Source: Idiomarina sp.
GTDB lineage: Bacteria > Pseudomonadota > Gammaproteobacteria > Enterobacterales > Alteromonadaceae
Reading direction: 5' to 3'
Length of the DNA stretch: 64,000 nucleotides
Assembly: GCA_020831965.1 (NCBI GenBank)
Contig: JAFIFP010000007.1
Span: forward strand, 248,001-312,000
The notes under the pieces: model-generated
Told to the model about the DNA's origin: nothing
What the model saw: the letters and a program-made list of their open reading frames with translations, nothing else
Database searches by the model: none
Position numbers and translations under genes: made by a program
Shown: in pieces, positions 12,178-21,635 of the stretch
Layout: every line of letters begins with the position of its first letter
Numbering within the stretch: the stretch's first letter is position 1

Positions 12178-12232
12178 TGAATCGCCAAAATATGGCCTCT
12201 AAGGTCATAGGCAACATAGAAGGGGAAAGAAT

Positions 12233-13114
12233 ATGGGGCAGTGGTTGATTCGGTTTGCGTTAATTCTATTGGTTTTGGGTGCACTAGCAGTTCCTTGGTT
12301 GCAACAATGGGGAGTGGAGCCTGTCGATGTAGGAAAGACGCCTACTGAGGTAACTCCGGCTTTAGCGTTGCCACCCATTTTTGAGTCGCCGCGAACGCGC
12401 ACCTATGAGGTTCCAGAATTCAGTTCAATTCACGATATTACCGAGCGGAAGGTGGAGTTTTTTGGCTACCTCATGCCGGCGATTCGATTTGAAAACGATC
12501 GGATCTTAGCGCAACGGGATACGTTGCTTACCTTGCACGAGAAGTGGGCTTCTCAAGAAAGCCTGTTACCAGAAGAAAACGTCTGGTTAGAGGATCTTGC
12601 GAGCTATTATCGTGTCGACAGCGATGATTTTGCACGTCGTTTCGCTACGCTGATTCGTCGAGTGGACGTAATACCTGAGACGTTGGTTTTGATTCAAGCA
12701 GCTAATGAGAGTGGCTGGGGAACATCGCGGTTTGCGCAAGATGCCCGCAACTTTTTCGGGCAGTGGTGCTGGAGCGCGGGTTGCGGCATTGTACCTGCAG
12801 CGCGGCCCGAAGGTGAACGTTATGAGGTGCGCAAATTTGAAACTATGGAAGCGTCAGTTCGCAGCTATATTCGGAACTTAAATACCCATTTTGCTTATGA
12901 AGACCTTCGAACCATTCGCTATCAGTTACGTTTGAATGAGGAGCCAGTCACTTCAGTTCCGCTTACTGCAGGGCTGATGAGTTACTCTGAACGCGGCGAA
13001 GATTACATTGACGAGCTCAACCAGATGATTCGGGTGAATCGACCGATTATTATCGAGGTTGGTGAAGAGCTCGCCGTGAACGATGATTGTGAATTTGAAG
13101 AGGTGTGCGCTTAG
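12233..13114 (+). CDS. bax: Bax-like peptidoglycan hydrolase (glucosaminidase domain)
   Basis: The 293-residue protein has an N-terminal membrane anchor (residues 4-22) and a large extracytoplasmic part. The C-terminal half is a glucosaminidase domain related to E. coli Bax and to mannosyl-glycoprotein endo-N-acetylglucosaminidases. The catalytic glutamate lies in AANESGWGTSRFAQDARNFF, followed by GQWCWSAGCG and the typical FETMEASVRSYIRNLNTH. Such enzymes cleave glycan strands of the cell wall. The ribosome site GGGGAAAG precedes ATG. It is convergent with ttcA, 22 bases away, and no terminator hairpin is evident between them. Confidence 0.88.
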   Translation: MGQWLIRFALILLVLGALAVPWLQQWGVEPVDVGKTPTEVTPALALPPIFESPRTRTYEVPEFSSIHDITERKVEFFGYLMPAIRFENDRILAQRDTLLTLHEKWASQESLLPEENVWLEDLASYYRVDSDDFARRFATLIRRVDVIPETLVLIQAANESGWGTSRFAQDARNFFGQWCWSAGCGIVPAARPEGERYEVRKFETMEASVRSYIRNLNTHFAYEDLRTIRYQLRLNEEPVTSVPLTAGLMSYSERGEDYIDELNQMIRVNRPIIIEVGEELAVNDDCEFEEVCA

Positions 13115-13136
13115 CCCCTCGAATTAAAACCTTATT

Positions 13137-14078
13137 TTATAGCTGGATTTGAATTGGAATAGGGCGAGCGTTACGCTCGTCCTGATCTTCCGGGTCGAGA
13201 AACTCAAGCGGGTTACCAACACTCGGCGCGTCAAATGCAGTGTCGCCCAACTCAGGAGTGGTACCATCTGCCTGCACTCCTTTAAAATTATAGAGTTGAT
13301 GGTCGGCTAGGTGCGAAGGAACAACTTGGGTCATCGCTCGGAACATGCTTTCTATCCGGCCTGGAAACTGGCGATCCCATCCTTGTAACATTGCTTTGAT
13401 ATTCTGCCGCTGAAGGTTTTCCTGAGAGCCACAGAGGTTACAGGGAATAATTGGGTACGCCATGGCCCGAGCGTAACGTTCAATCTCTTTCTCTTTCACA
13501 TAAGCTAGCGGTCGAATCACGACATGCTCACCGTTGTCAGTGACAAGTTTGGGAGGCATTGACTTCATGGTGCCTCCGTAAAACATATTTAACAGCAATG
13601 TTTCAAGCATATCATCACGATGATGACCGAGAGCTATCTTAGTACAGCCTAGTTCCTTCGCCGTGCGATATAGAATACCGCGGCGTAGCCGAGAGCAGAG
13701 CGAGCAGGTCGTTTTTCCTTCAGGGATTTTGTCTTTGACAATAATATAAGTGTCTTCTTCGATAATGCGAAAATCGACGCCCTCAGCGCGCAAATAGTCA
13801 GGTAAAACATGTTCAGGAAACCCAGGCTGCTTTTGATCTAAATTCACTGCGATCAATTCAAACCGTACCGGAGCGATACGCTGAAAGTAACGCAAAGTCG
13901 TTAGCAAGGTATAACTGTCCTTGCCGCCGGACATACAGACCATGATTCGATCACCGTCTTCTATCATATTGAAGTCTTCGATAGCTTGTCCGACCGAACG
14001 GCGAATACGTTTCTCAAGCTTGTTGACGTTGGTGCTTTGACGTTGTCCGGGAATAGTGGCTTGAACGTTCAGACTCAT
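13137..14078 (-). CDS. ttcA: tRNA-cytidine(32) 2-sulfurtransferase TtcA
   Basis: TtcA inserts sulfur at C32 of certain tRNAs using a 4Fe-4S cluster and ATP. The PP-loop [12 protein letters not shown] and the two CxxC motifs that hold the cluster ([10 protein letters not shown] and [17 protein letters not shown]) are all present. The frame allows an ATG at 14096, but the ATG at 14078 (M-S-L-N-V-Q) is preferred. It has AGGTAAG 7 bases upstream, while the longer start has none. This gives 313 residues, like E. coli TtcA (311). It lies 82 bases downstream of uspE, in the conserved ttcA-uspE-fnr order. Confidence 0.95.
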   Translation of the reverse strand: MSLNVQATIPGQRQSTNVNKLEKRIRRSVGQAIEDFNMIEDGDRIMVCMSGGKDSYTLLTTLRYFQRIAPVRFELIAVNLDQKQPGFPEHVLPDYLRAEGVDFRIIEEDTYIIVKDKIPEGKTTCSLCSRLRRGILYRTAKELGCTKIALGHHRDDMLETLLLNMFYGGTMKSMPPKLVTDNGEHVVIRPLAYVKEKEIERYARAMAYPIIPCNLCGSQENLQRQNIKAMLQGWDRQFPGRIESMFRAMTQVVPSHLADHQLYNFKGVQADGTTPELGDTAFDAPSVGNPLEFLDPEDQDERNARPIPIQIQL

Positions 14079-14160
14079 AGCGTGACTTACCTGCATTGCC
14101 GAGGTGCAAAAGGGCGGCTAGTATACTGCCGCCACAGATTTCTGGCAAACGTGCAACCCC

Positions 14161-15084
14161 CTAATCTGCGAGCGGCGAGGTGAATCCAGGTGGTTTGACA
14201 GCGAGCAAGTCACAATTAAGCTGCTCAATGACATGCTCAGCAGTATTACCGAGCAGAGCCGCAGATATTCCTGTGCGTCCAATCGTGCCTAATACAACTA
14301 GCTCAGCATCAATTTCCTTAGCCAATGCAGGAATCTCATCTTCCGGCATACCTTCTCGAATATGCAAACCCGCATAATCGCGGTCTACCGCCTGACTTGC
14401 CGCCGTCAACGCCTTTTGATGAAATTCGCGAACGCTTGTTTGATAGTGACGAGAGTCAAACTCAGGTATTTCAACAGCTATCGAGGTAGGGGCACCCGGG
14501 TGGCAATTAACTAAATGTAAACTTGAGTTGAGTTTATTGCTCATGTAATGAGCCGCCTCTATGATTCGTTTATTCAGTGCCTGATGGGTATCACTGTCAG
14601 ACGCGGCATGCACAGCTGCAAGTACTTGGCCATGCTCCGGCCAACCATGGTCTTTCACTAAGAGTACAGGGCAAGCGGATTTCCGAAGAAGACTCCAATC
14701 GGTAGGTGTGAAAATTACGCTGTGTAGCGTGTCATGCTTGTGCGTCCCCTTAACGATTAAGTCGACATCGTTTTTTAGTGCAAAGCGAATAATCGCCTCA
14801 AATGGACGATGGTGCCACACCACTTCAAGAGTAATAACTTGCTCGTCTGTCTCATAATCCTCGAGTAAGTCTTTCATCCACTGAATGCGATCTTCAATAA
14901 GACTATGGCGCATTTGTTCCCGTTCTTCGCCAGATAACATGGTTGTCATTTCATAGGCAAAGTCATAAATCGAAATAAACAGGGTTAAGCGAGTGGGTTG
15001 CAGGGAGGCGATATGAAGTGCGCGTGAAAGCGCTTTTTGTTCTGTTGACTCAGGTTCAAGAACAACGAGTAGGTGTTGATACAT
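14161..15084 (-). CDS. uspE: Universal stress protein E
   Basis: The 307-residue protein has two tandem Usp domains, as in E. coli UspE (316). The second domain ends with the nucleotide-binding-type motif GTIGRTGISAALLGNTAEHVI; the first has IVKGTHKHDTLHSVIFTPTDW. UspE proteins are cytoplasmic and linked to stress survival, motility and adhesion. The frame begins at a TTG (15093), but the ATG at 15084 (MYQHLLVVLEPES) matches the family start and has GGAG 10 bases upstream. It is encoded between fnr (79 bases) and ttcA (82 bases). Confidence 0.94.
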   Translation of the reverse strand: MYQHLLVVLEPESTEQKALSRALHIASLQPTRLTLFISIYDFAYEMTTMLSGEEREQMRHSLIEDRIQWMKDLLEDYETDEQVITLEVVWHHRPFEAIIRFALKNDVDLIVKGTHKHDTLHSVIFTPTDWSLLRKSACPVLLVKDHGWPEHGQVLAAVHAASDSDTHQALNKRIIEAAHYMSNKLNSSLHLVNCHPGAPTSIAVEIPEFDSRHYQTSVREFHQKALTAASQAVDRDYAGLHIREGMPEDEIPALAKEIDAELVVLGTIGRTGISAALLGNTAEHVIEQLNCDLLAVKPPGFTSPLAD

Positions 15085-15163
15085 AGTGCCCAATCTCCAT
15101 CACAGTTTCTAATAGCTTAGTCTAACTGAATGAAAAGTGCGCCATTTTGACCTAGCGCAAGTG

Positions 15164-15901
15164 TTAAGGTTGACAGGGAACGAGCGGAACGCCTGCAATC
15201 GAAGAAAGACCATTGATGGCAGTCAGGTGAATTAACCGGCCTTCCACTCGAACCAACTGCTCGCGTTGAAATTTTCCTAGTAATCGACTGACAGTTTCAA
15301 CGGTTAAGCCTAAGTAATTGCCAATTTCTGCACGGGTCATGGTAAGGCGGAATTCTCTCGGCGATAAACCGCGGGTACGAAAGCGCCCCGAGAGCTCCAA
15401 TAGGAAGGTGGCGAGTCGCTCTTCAGCACTGCGCGAAGTCACTAGGCTAAGCATGCGCTTATCGGCACTAATTTCTTCACTCATGAGTCGCATAATTTGT
15501 TTACGCAGCGCTGGAAGTTGTCCCGTGAGTGTGTCGAGCAGATCATAGGGGATTTCGCACACCATACTTGTTTCTAACGCTTCGGTGTAGCCCTTATAGA
15601 TTCCGTCACTGATTGAAGAAAAGCCAATGAGGTCACCCGGTAGATGAAACGCAGTAATTTGCACGTCACCTTGACTGTCAACGATATAGCTCTTCATGCT
15701 GCCAGAGCGTAATGCGAACAATGAGCTTAATGGTGTTCCATCCTGATAAAGCTGCTCGCTACGTTGATAAGGGCGCTTCCGTTCAATGATGGAATCGAGT
15801 TGTGACAAGGAACTGTCGTCCAAGGTATACGGCAGACAAAGCTGGTTAATACCACAGTTCTGGCATCGAATATGATTTAGCTGACGCTTAGCATCATTCA
15901 T
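15164..15901 (-). CDS. fnr: FNR-type oxygen-responsive transcriptional regulator (EtrA/Fnr)
   Basis: This is a 245-residue CRP/FNR-family regulator. It has the three N-terminal cysteines C13, C16 and C22 plus the internal C115, with the same spacing as the four 4Fe-4S ligands of E. coli FNR (20, 23, 29, 122). It therefore very likely senses oxygen through an iron-sulfur cluster. The helix-turn-helix [19 protein letters not shown] contains the E..SR recognition residues that read TTGAT-N4-ATCAA sites. The gene begins 15 bases after the tauE-like gene, so it appears to be the distal gene of the cbb3 oxidase transcription unit. Confidence 0.96.
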   Translation of the reverse strand: MNDAKRQLNHIRCQNCGINQLCLPYTLDDSSLSQLDSIIERKRPYQRSEQLYQDGTPLSSLFALRSGSMKSYIVDSQGDVQITAFHLPGDLIGFSSISDGIYKGYTEALETSMVCEIPYDLLDTLTGQLPALRKQIMRLMSEEISADKRMLSLVTSRSAEERLATFLLELSGRFRTRGLSPREFRLTMTRAEIGNYLGLTVETVSRLLGKFQREQLVRVEGRLIHLTAINGLSSIAGVPLVPCQP

Positions 15902-15916
15902 TGAAGTCTCGCTGCC

Positions 15917-16570
15917 TCAAGTGATTTGTAAAAGCCCGATCACAATCGTACTTAATCCGAATACTATGAGAATTATAGCGGATAGCCATCTGAATCCTTT
16001 CGACTGTAATACGTTATTAAATCGCTGACTGGCCACACCAATCAAAAGCATACTAGGTAAGGTACCAATACCAAAAAATAACATCAAGAGGGCACCATTA
16101 ATCGGGTCAGCACTTAAAGCCGCCCAACTTAAGGCGCTGTATACCAAACCGCAGGGTAGCCAACCCCAAAGCATGCCCGCGAGATAAACATGACCACCGG
16201 TGCCTTGTCTGTTTATGTGTCGTTGTAGGGGCTGAAGTTTGCGCCATAAAACCCCGCCGATCCGTTCTAACCAGAGCAGTGTTCGGCGGTATTGGATAAG
16301 GTAAAAAGCCAAGAGGATCATCATAACGCCAGCAAAAATTCGTAACATGATGAGGCTACGTGCATCGATTTGCGTCACGCCCCAGAGTGCACCACCAATC
16401 ACTGCACCAGCGAGCATATAGCTGGTAATACGGCCTGCGTTGTATATCAGCAATCGGCTGGAACGCTGTTGCATTCCCATTGCTCCAGCAAGCCCACCAC
16501 ACATGGCAAGACAATGACCACTGCCCACAAGCCCCATAAGTACAGCTGCGAATAAGTCAGTTGGATTCAT
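15917..16570 (-). CDS. TauE/SafE-like membrane protein of the cbb3 oxidase cluster
   Basis: The 217-residue protein has about six membrane helices and two similar halves. The first helix carries GLVGSGHCLAMCGGLAGAMG, a conserved H-C-x-x-M-C-G-G pattern that looks suited to metal binding. The middle has GMLWGWLPCGLVYSALSWAAL. Proteins of this type, often named sulfite exporter TauE/SafE or UreH-domain proteins, sit next to ccoS in many gammaproteobacteria and are suspected of copper or heavy-metal handling for the oxidase. It overlaps ccoS by 14 bases. The role is inferred from neighbourhood. Confidence 0.85.
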   Translation of the reverse strand: MNPTDLFAAVLMGLVGSGHCLAMCGGLAGAMGMQQRSSRLLIYNAGRITSYMLAGAVIGGALWGVTQIDARSLIMLRIFAGVMMILLAFYLIQYRRTLLWLERIGGVLWRKLQPLQRHINRQGTGGHVYLAGMLWGWLPCGLVYSALSWAALSADPINGALLMLFFGIGTLPSMLLIGVASQRFNNVLQSKGFRWLSAIILIVFGLSTIVIGLLQIT

Positions 16571-16754
16571 CTGAACTCTTGGTGTCCTGCTGCTTCTTTT
16601 GCTCAGAGGGCTTTACGTCATCATCAAGTAACACATTGAAGCCTTGACGTTCTAGGTCATCGAACTGTCCGGATTTCACTGCCCAATAGAACACCGCGAT
16701 AAACGCAATAACGAGTAAGATCGCGACAGGAACCATGATATGTAGGTATTCCAT
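16557..16754 (-). CDS. ccoS: Cytochrome oxidase maturation protein CcoS
   Basis: This small (65-residue) single-span membrane protein begins MEYLHIMVPVAILLVIAFI and has the CcoS signature FYWAVKSGQFDDLERQG. CcoS is needed for insertion of heme b and CuB into cbb3 oxidase subunit CcoN. The charged tail (SEQKKQQDTKSSDESN) is longer than in minimal family members. It lies 4 bases downstream of ccoI and overlaps the tauE-like gene. Confidence 0.94.
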   Translation of the reverse strand: MEYLHIMVPVAILLVIAFIAVFYWAVKSGQFDDLERQGFNVLLDDDVKPSEQKKQQDTKSSDESN

Positions 16755-16758
16755 TGTT

Positions 16759-19158
16759 TTAGCCTTTTTTTCGAGCTAAGCGTAAGGAGTTTGTCATCAC
16801 AATAAGTGAACTCATCGACATCCCAAGCATAGCAAGAAGTGGCCCCACATACCCAGTGACCGCCAAGGGTAAAATTAATGCGTTGTAGCCGAGCGCCCAG
16901 GTGAAGTTTTGGCGAATAATGCGGCGTGCGCTGGATGAGGTTGCAAATAGCTGCCGAACCCCAGCTAACTCGCCGTTGAGTATGACCACATCAGATCCCG
17001 ATTGCGCTAAGTCAGCGCCCGAAGCAAAGGTCACAGAAGCATCAGCTTGCGCGAGCACAGGGCCATCATTGATGCCATCGCCAATCATAAGTACTGCACC
17101 CTGGGACTGAATCTGGGCGAGTACAGCGAGTTTGTCTTGTGGTGACAGCTCGGCGTGCACTCGGTTGATACCCACGGTCTGAGCTAGTTCATGAGCACGG
17201 GACTCTAGATCCCCAGTGAGCATGACAACTTCGAAATCTCGACCTTGTAACCATTGAATTGTTTCGTGAGTGTCCTTGCGCAGTGCATCATTCACGCACC
17301 AAGCCGCTAAGACTCGCTCCTTAGTGGCAAGATAAACGTTTGCGTCACGAAGCGGTGATGAAAAATTAGGATGCCACGCTTGAATAAAGCTGAGGCTTCC
17401 AATACGGTAATTGGTGTCGTTGATCTGAGCAGTTAAACCTGCCCCTGTTGTATTCTCGACGGCACTGACGTTTTGGCTTGGAGCCAAGCGTTTAAATGGA
17501 CGGGAAATAGGGTGCTCGGAATAGCTCTCGATACTTGCTGCAACAGAATTAATAAAATCTCGGTCTTCGGTTGCTTCGTACCAACTGTCGCCGATTCGGA
17601 AGTGCCCCTCGGTCAACGTACCTGTTTTGTCTACGCAGACCGTTCTTATTAGCGGTAGTTTTTCGACCACATCGCTTTGTTTTAGCAGGATGCCATGCTG
17701 ATTTAATCTACTTACCGCGCCACTCATCGCTGTCGGCGCTGCGAGGGACAGTGCACAAGGACAGGTTGCTACCAGAACCGCGAGTACTACCCAGAATGCT
17801 CGATCGGGGTCCACGAACATCCACGCCGCATAAGTAAAGGAAGCCACGATAAGGGTTCCCAAGACGAAGTACTTACTTAAATGATCGGCCATGCGGACAA
17901 TACGAGGTTTTTGCCCCAGAGCATGGTCTTGCATATGAATGATTTTTGCGAGCAAGGTATTTTGATGGGTTGCAGTCACGGCTATTTCCATTGGACTGTC
18001 TTGGTTAATACTACCCGCGTAGACCAAGTCACCTGCGTATTTTGCAATAGGTCGACTTTCTCCGGTGAGTTGAGCCTCATTACACCAACCTGTGGCGTTC
18101 ACAAGTTCACCATCGACAGGAATAGTGTCACCCGGTTGCACCCGAATAATATCTCCAACAGCCAGCTCTCGTACGATAATCCGTTCCCAATCCTCTTCGA
18201 CCTTGCGTTCAGCAATGGCAGGAATGAGCTTCATCAAGTTCGCGGCATGAGTAATGGCTCTCTGACGTGCGAGAAGCTCAAGATATCGACCCGAAAGTAG
18301 GAAGAATGCAAACATAGTCACGCATTCGTAATAAATCTCTCCGGTGTCGGTAAGGGTCGCATAGAAGCTCGCAACAAACGCGAAGATCATTGCTAGCGAC
18401 ACAGGCACATCCATGTTTAATGTTCGGGCTCGCAAAGCACGCCATGCGTTCGCAAAGAAAGGTTGGCAACTGTAGACAATGACCGGGGCGGTAAAAAGAA
18501 GTGATAGCCACCAAAAGTAAAGACGGTGTGCATCGTCAATATCGTCATAATATAAACCGAAGGCGACCATCATGGTTTGCATCGACGCAACGCCGGCAAC
18601 ACCAAGTCGCATAATGTAACTTCGACGTTGCTTCGTATAACTTTCTTCGAGGTCTGCGTGCTGAAAAGGTAATGCTTTGTAGCCGACTTGGTGAATAGCT
18701 CGAAGGATCTCGCTGAGTTTTTGCTGTTCCGGATCCCAACGCACGTGTACCCGGTCGGTGCTCGCATGAACTACCACTTTGCTCACGCCTTCGAGAGTTC
18801 GTACTTGACGTTCAATCAACCAAGCACAGGCCGCACAAGTCATACCTTCGACGGCGAGAGTTGTTTCTAGTTGCCCCTGTTCGGATTGTACAAACTCTTT
18901 CTGAATGTCGGGCTCATCATAAGCATTGAGTTGCAGGTCGGAGGTGGACAACTCATCAGGTATCAGTGGAAGCGCGCTGGTCTCGTCTAGCTGCCTAAAT
19001 TTATAGAAGTTAACTAGGCCTTGATCGACAATAGTTTGCGCAACAGCTTGGCAGCCGTAACAGCACATGGGCTCCATACGGTCGAGTATCTCAACCTTGA
19101 GGTCAAGACCGCGTGGAACGGGCTGATGACAATGAAAACAAAGCAGGCTATCGGACAT
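16759..19158 (-). CDS. ccoI: cbb3 oxidase-associated copper P1B-type ATPase CcoI/FixI
   Basis: The 799-residue copper-transporting ATPase exports Cu(I) for assembly of the cbb3 CuB site. The N-terminus has a cysteine-rich segment (C7, C10, then MCCYGCQAV at 31-39) typical of CcoI. A heavy-metal-associated domain with GMTCAAC (C108, C111) follows. The transmembrane metal site CPC is in LVATCPCALSLAAPTA. The phosphorylation motif DKTGTLTEG and the hinge MIGDGINDGPVLAQAD are intact. Eight membrane helices can be placed. It lies between ccoH (16 bases) and ccoS (4 bases). Confidence 0.96.
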   Translation of the reverse strand: MSDSLLCFHCHQPVPRGLDLKVEILDRMEPMCCYGCQAVAQTIVDQGLVNFYKFRQLDETSALPLIPDELSTSDLQLNAYDEPDIQKEFVQSEQGQLETTLAVEGMTCAACAWLIERQVRTLEGVSKVVVHASTDRVHVRWDPEQQKLSEILRAIHQVGYKALPFQHADLEESYTKQRRSYIMRLGVAGVASMQTMMVAFGLYYDDIDDAHRLYFWWLSLLFTAPVIVYSCQPFFANAWRALRARTLNMDVPVSLAMIFAFVASFYATLTDTGEIYYECVTMFAFFLLSGRYLELLARQRAITHAANLMKLIPAIAERKVEEDWERIIVRELAVGDIIRVQPGDTIPVDGELVNATGWCNEAQLTGESRPIAKYAGDLVYAGSINQDSPMEIAVTATHQNTLLAKIIHMQDHALGQKPRIVRMADHLSKYFVLGTLIVASFTYAAWMFVDPDRAFWVVLAVLVATCPCALSLAAPTAMSGAVSRLNQHGILLKQSDVVEKLPLIRTVCVDKTGTLTEGHFRIGDSWYEATEDRDFINSVAASIESYSEHPISRPFKRLAPSQNVSAVENTTGAGLTAQINDTNYRIGSLSFIQAWHPNFSSPLRDANVYLATKERVLAAWCVNDALRKDTHETIQWLQGRDFEVVMLTGDLESRAHELAQTVGINRVHAELSPQDKLAVLAQIQSQGAVLMIGDGINDGPVLAQADASVTFASGADLAQSGSDVVILNGELAGVRQLFATSSSARRIIRQNFTWALGYNALILPLAVTGYVGPLLAMLGMSMSSLIVMTNSLRLARKKG

Positions 19159-19174
19159 GGTCGATGCACTGCTC

Positions 19175-19687
19175 CTAAATGCCGTAATTCACCGGCTCAA
19201 TAACAAGCCGGTTAGGAACAGGCAAGAAAACGTTTTGCGAAACTCGCCATTCTCGATCGAAAGGCTCAATATCAATCCGCCAATGCCCTGAAATTTCCCG
19301 AGGCATCATTTGCCGATACTGACCATCTTGAGAATGTGGTACACGTAGCTCAAAATCTTTCGAGCTCAGTGTCGGGTGATAGAAATTAACGAGTAGGGCG
19401 CTCCGATCGGCAGGTTCACCGGTTCGAAATTCAAAGACGACCTGATCACTTGATATATCAGCATAAAATGACAGCCCAAGCTCTTCTGCACGTGCGACCC
19501 TGGTTAGCTGCAGGTTGATTGTCCGGCCTTCATTGTAATAGTCGTCAACGACCATAGACACGGGGTTCTTGTAAATAAGCACACCTGTGGCGATACATGC
19601 ACTGATTACGGCAAATTTCATGAAAACCAAATACCAAGGCCAAAAGTGCTTATACCAAGGGCCGGTGTTTGCAGGGTTACGACTCAT
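19175..19687 (-). CDS. ccoH: Cytochrome oxidase accessory protein CcoH/FixH
   Basis: The 170-residue protein has a short cytoplasmic start (SRNPANTGPWYKHFWPW), one membrane span (about residues 21-42) and a periplasmic beta-rich domain containing MVVDDYYNEGRTIN, a FixH hallmark. FixH/CcoH associates with cbb3 oxidase and is needed for its assembly. It is separated from the upstream ccoP by 177 bases that contain a hairpin. No ccoG gene is found in this cluster. Confidence 0.92.
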   Translation of the reverse strand: MSRNPANTGPWYKHFWPWYLVFMKFAVISACIATGVLIYKNPVSMVVDDYYNEGRTINLQLTRVARAEELGLSFYADISSDQVVFEFRTGEPADRSALLVNFYHPTLSSKDFELRVPHSQDGQYRQMMPREISGHWRIDIEPFDREWRVSQNVFLPVPNRLVIEPVNYGI

Positions 19688-19816
19688 ATCTACCTCATGC
19701 GTTCTTACCGCGTACTCATTGTTGTGCTGAATGCTATCAATCTACTATCTCAAAGGGGGCCGAGAAGTCTTACAGATTAAAGCACCAGCAATTTCAGTCC
19801 CGATCGATTATACGAA

Positions 19817-19834
19817 AGCCCCTAAAGTGGGGCT
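19817..19834 (-). terminator. Hairpin between ccoP and ccoH (possible attenuator or partial terminator)
   Basis: AGCCCC and GGGGCT form a 6-base-pair GC-rich stem with a 6-base loop. In the direction of transcription (minus strand) it is followed by only TTTC. The short U-run suggests a weak terminator or an RNA-stabilising 3' end that separates structural subunits from assembly genes. The surrounding 177-base gap (19688-19864) holds no gene. Confidence 0.4.
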
Positions 19835-19864
19835 CTCGATGATACTCTCAAACTCCCAGATGTA

Positions 19865-20815
19865 TTACTCGGCGTTTAGGCTCAATACGTATCCGGACAA
19901 GATTTTGACTTTGTCTTCTCCTAGAATCTCATCCCAGCGTGGCATAACACCATTTCTGCCATAGCGAAGTGTTTCCTCTACAGCACGTTGAGACCCGCCA
20001 TAGAGCCACACATTGTTTGTTAAATCTGGCGCACCCAAGGCAATGTTTCCTTTACCGTCCATACCGTGACAAGCGGCGCAGACTGCGAACTGTTGTTCGC
20101 CGCGGCGAGCGGCCTCACGATCCACAGCACGACCGCTTAAGCTCAGTACGTAAGTTGCCACGTCGCTAATACCTTGTTCGCCCAATTGGTCAAGAAATGC
20201 CGGCATTTCTGCTACGCGACCTTCCATCAAGGTGACGTACACATGTTCTGCTGTGCCTCCCCAATTGAAAACACCATCAGTTAAGTTTGGGAAACCTAAT
20301 GAGCCACGGGCGTCTGAACCATGGCATTGCGCACAGTTCTGTAAGAACAAACGCTGCCCAATGCGAAGTGCCTCGGGGTTCTTTGCGATCTCATCAATAC
20401 TCAGTGACGCGTACTGTTGGAAAATAGGCCCATAGACTTCTTCAGCCCGTTGACGCTCTCTGACATATTGTACGTTTCGGCCTTCAGCAATCGCTTGAGC
20501 GGTCATTTCACGCGACTCTTCAAGTGAACGAATGCCTTGGTTTGAGCTAGTCCACCCTAATAGACCAGGAAAGTTACCAAGCCCTGGATACAGCGCTAGG
20601 TAGAGGAAGCCCCAAGCAAAACAGGCCCAAAACAAAATGGTCCACCACTTCGGTAACGGGTTATTGAGTTCTTCAATACCGTCGAAGCTATGGCCCATCG
20701 ATTCGCCTTCTTCAACATCCGTGAAGTTGCTCATGTTCCATTTTAAAAGGATCATCAGCGCAATTAGCGTGCCTAGGGTCAAGACAATAATCCAAGCACT
20801 CCAGAAGCTACTCAT
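19865..20815 (-). CDS. ccoP: cbb3-type cytochrome c oxidase subunit III (diheme cytochrome c)
   Basis: The 316-residue protein has two N-terminal membrane segments and two c-type heme motifs, CAQCH and CAACH, with axial methionine candidates in VAEMPAFLDQ and GVMPRWDE. CcoP passes electrons from soluble cytochromes to CcoO and CcoN. The first part has SFDGIEELNNPLPKWWTILF, typical of CcoP. It overlaps ccoQ by 8 bases, which fits translational coupling. Confidence 0.96.
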   Translation of the reverse strand: MSSFWSAWIIVLTLGTLIALMILLKWNMSNFTDVEEGESMGHSFDGIEELNNPLPKWWTILFWACFAWGFLYLALYPGLGNFPGLLGWTSSNQGIRSLEESREMTAQAIAEGRNVQYVRERQRAEEVYGPIFQQYASLSIDEIAKNPEALRIGQRLFLQNCAQCHGSDARGSLGFPNLTDGVFNWGGTAEHVYVTLMEGRVAEMPAFLDQLGEQGISDVATYVLSLSGRAVDREAARRGEQQFAVCAACHGMDGKGNIALGAPDLTNNVWLYGGSQRAVEETLRYGRNGVMPRWDEILGEDKVKILSGYVLSLNAE

Positions 20816-21002
20816 CGCTATTTGACTCCTGTTTGCGACGCGAATTATCTTCCTTCGCGTCAGGTGTATCCTCGTCGATCACTGACTTCGCAATGTCATT
20901 GAACCGTTCTTTATTTTTTGGTCGGTATGCCCAGAAAATCACCACCAAGATGACTCCAAAAACGAGCAGGGTATACCAAGCATGAAAGGATGGGCCGCCC
21001 AC
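20808..21002 (-). CDS. ccoQ: cbb3-type cytochrome c oxidase subunit IV CcoQ
   Basis: This is a small single-span subunit with the pattern hydrophobic helix, then FWAYRPKNKERFNDIA, then a charged tail. That is the CcoQ signature; CcoQ stabilises the oxidase complex. No ATG is available. I choose GTG at 21002 because AAGGAG lies 6 bases upstream, just after the ccoO stop, and it gives a 64-residue product of normal CcoQ length. A TTG at 21032 would lengthen the protein by ten residues inside ccoO and has no ribosome site. Confidence 0.9.
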   Translation of the reverse strand: MGGPSFHAWYTLLVFGVILVVIFWAYRPKNKERFNDIAKSVIDEDTPDAKEDNSRRKQESNSDE

Positions 21003-21012
21003 AGTGAACTCC

Positions 21013-21621
21013 TTACCGCAATGCGGTGCCAAGAGATTGTAAATACGCGATCAACGCTTCCATTTCAGTCTTGCCACGTACTTCCTCGCCTGCACCTTCA
21101 ATGTCTTCATCGGTGTAGGGCACGCCTAAGCGTTGAAAGGCGCGCATCTTGCGTTCTGTCAGGCGACCGTCAAGAACACGTTCGGCTAGCCACGGATAAG
21201 CGGGCATATTCGATTCTGGAACCACGGCACGTGGGTCCATTAAATGAACGTAGTGCCATTCGTCTGAATAGCGCCCACCAACGCGGGCTAAATCTGGCCC
21301 TGTTCTTTTTGAGCCCCATAAGAAAGGATGCTCCCAAACCGATTCACCAGCGACCGAGTAGTGACCATAACGTTCTGTTTCAGGGCGAAACGGACGAATC
21401 ATTTGGCTATGACAACCCACGCAGCCTTCGCGAATGTATATGTCACGACCTTCCAACTCTAGAGCAGTGTAGGGACGCAAATTCTTAACTGGCTCATTCA
21501 CCTGTTTATCGAAAAGCAGTGGTGTTATTTCAACTAAACCACCGATCGAAATTGCGATGATTGCAAAAACAGCAAACCAGCCAACGTGTTTTTCTACTAA
21601 TTCATGTTTGTTCTTCTTCAT
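21013..21621 (-). CDS. ccoO: cbb3-type cytochrome c oxidase subunit II (monoheme cytochrome c)
   Basis: The 202-residue protein has an N-terminal membrane anchor (about residues 14-34) and one heme c motif, [16 protein letters not shown], characteristic of Cco[14 protein letters not shown] supplies the axial methionine. It relays electrons from CcoP to the catalytic subunit. It sits 14 bases after ccoN and 10 bases before the ccoQ start. Confidence 0.97.
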   Translation of the reverse strand: MKKNKHELVEKHVGWFAVFAIIAISIGGLVEITPLLFDKQVNEPVKNLRPYTALELEGRDIYIREGCVGCHSQMIRPFRPETERYGHYSVAGESVWEHPFLWGSKRTGPDLARVGGRYSDEWHYVHLMDPRAVVPESNMPAYPWLAERVLDGRLTERKMRAFQRLGVPYTDEDIEGAGEEVRGKTEMEALIAYLQSLGTALR

Positions 21622-21635
21622 GAGTCAGCAACTCC

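Noticed and set aside
21003-21032. Longer ccoQ from a TTG start inside ccoO
   Set aside because: No ribosome site, and a GTG with AAGGAG directly after the ccoO stop gives the normal length.
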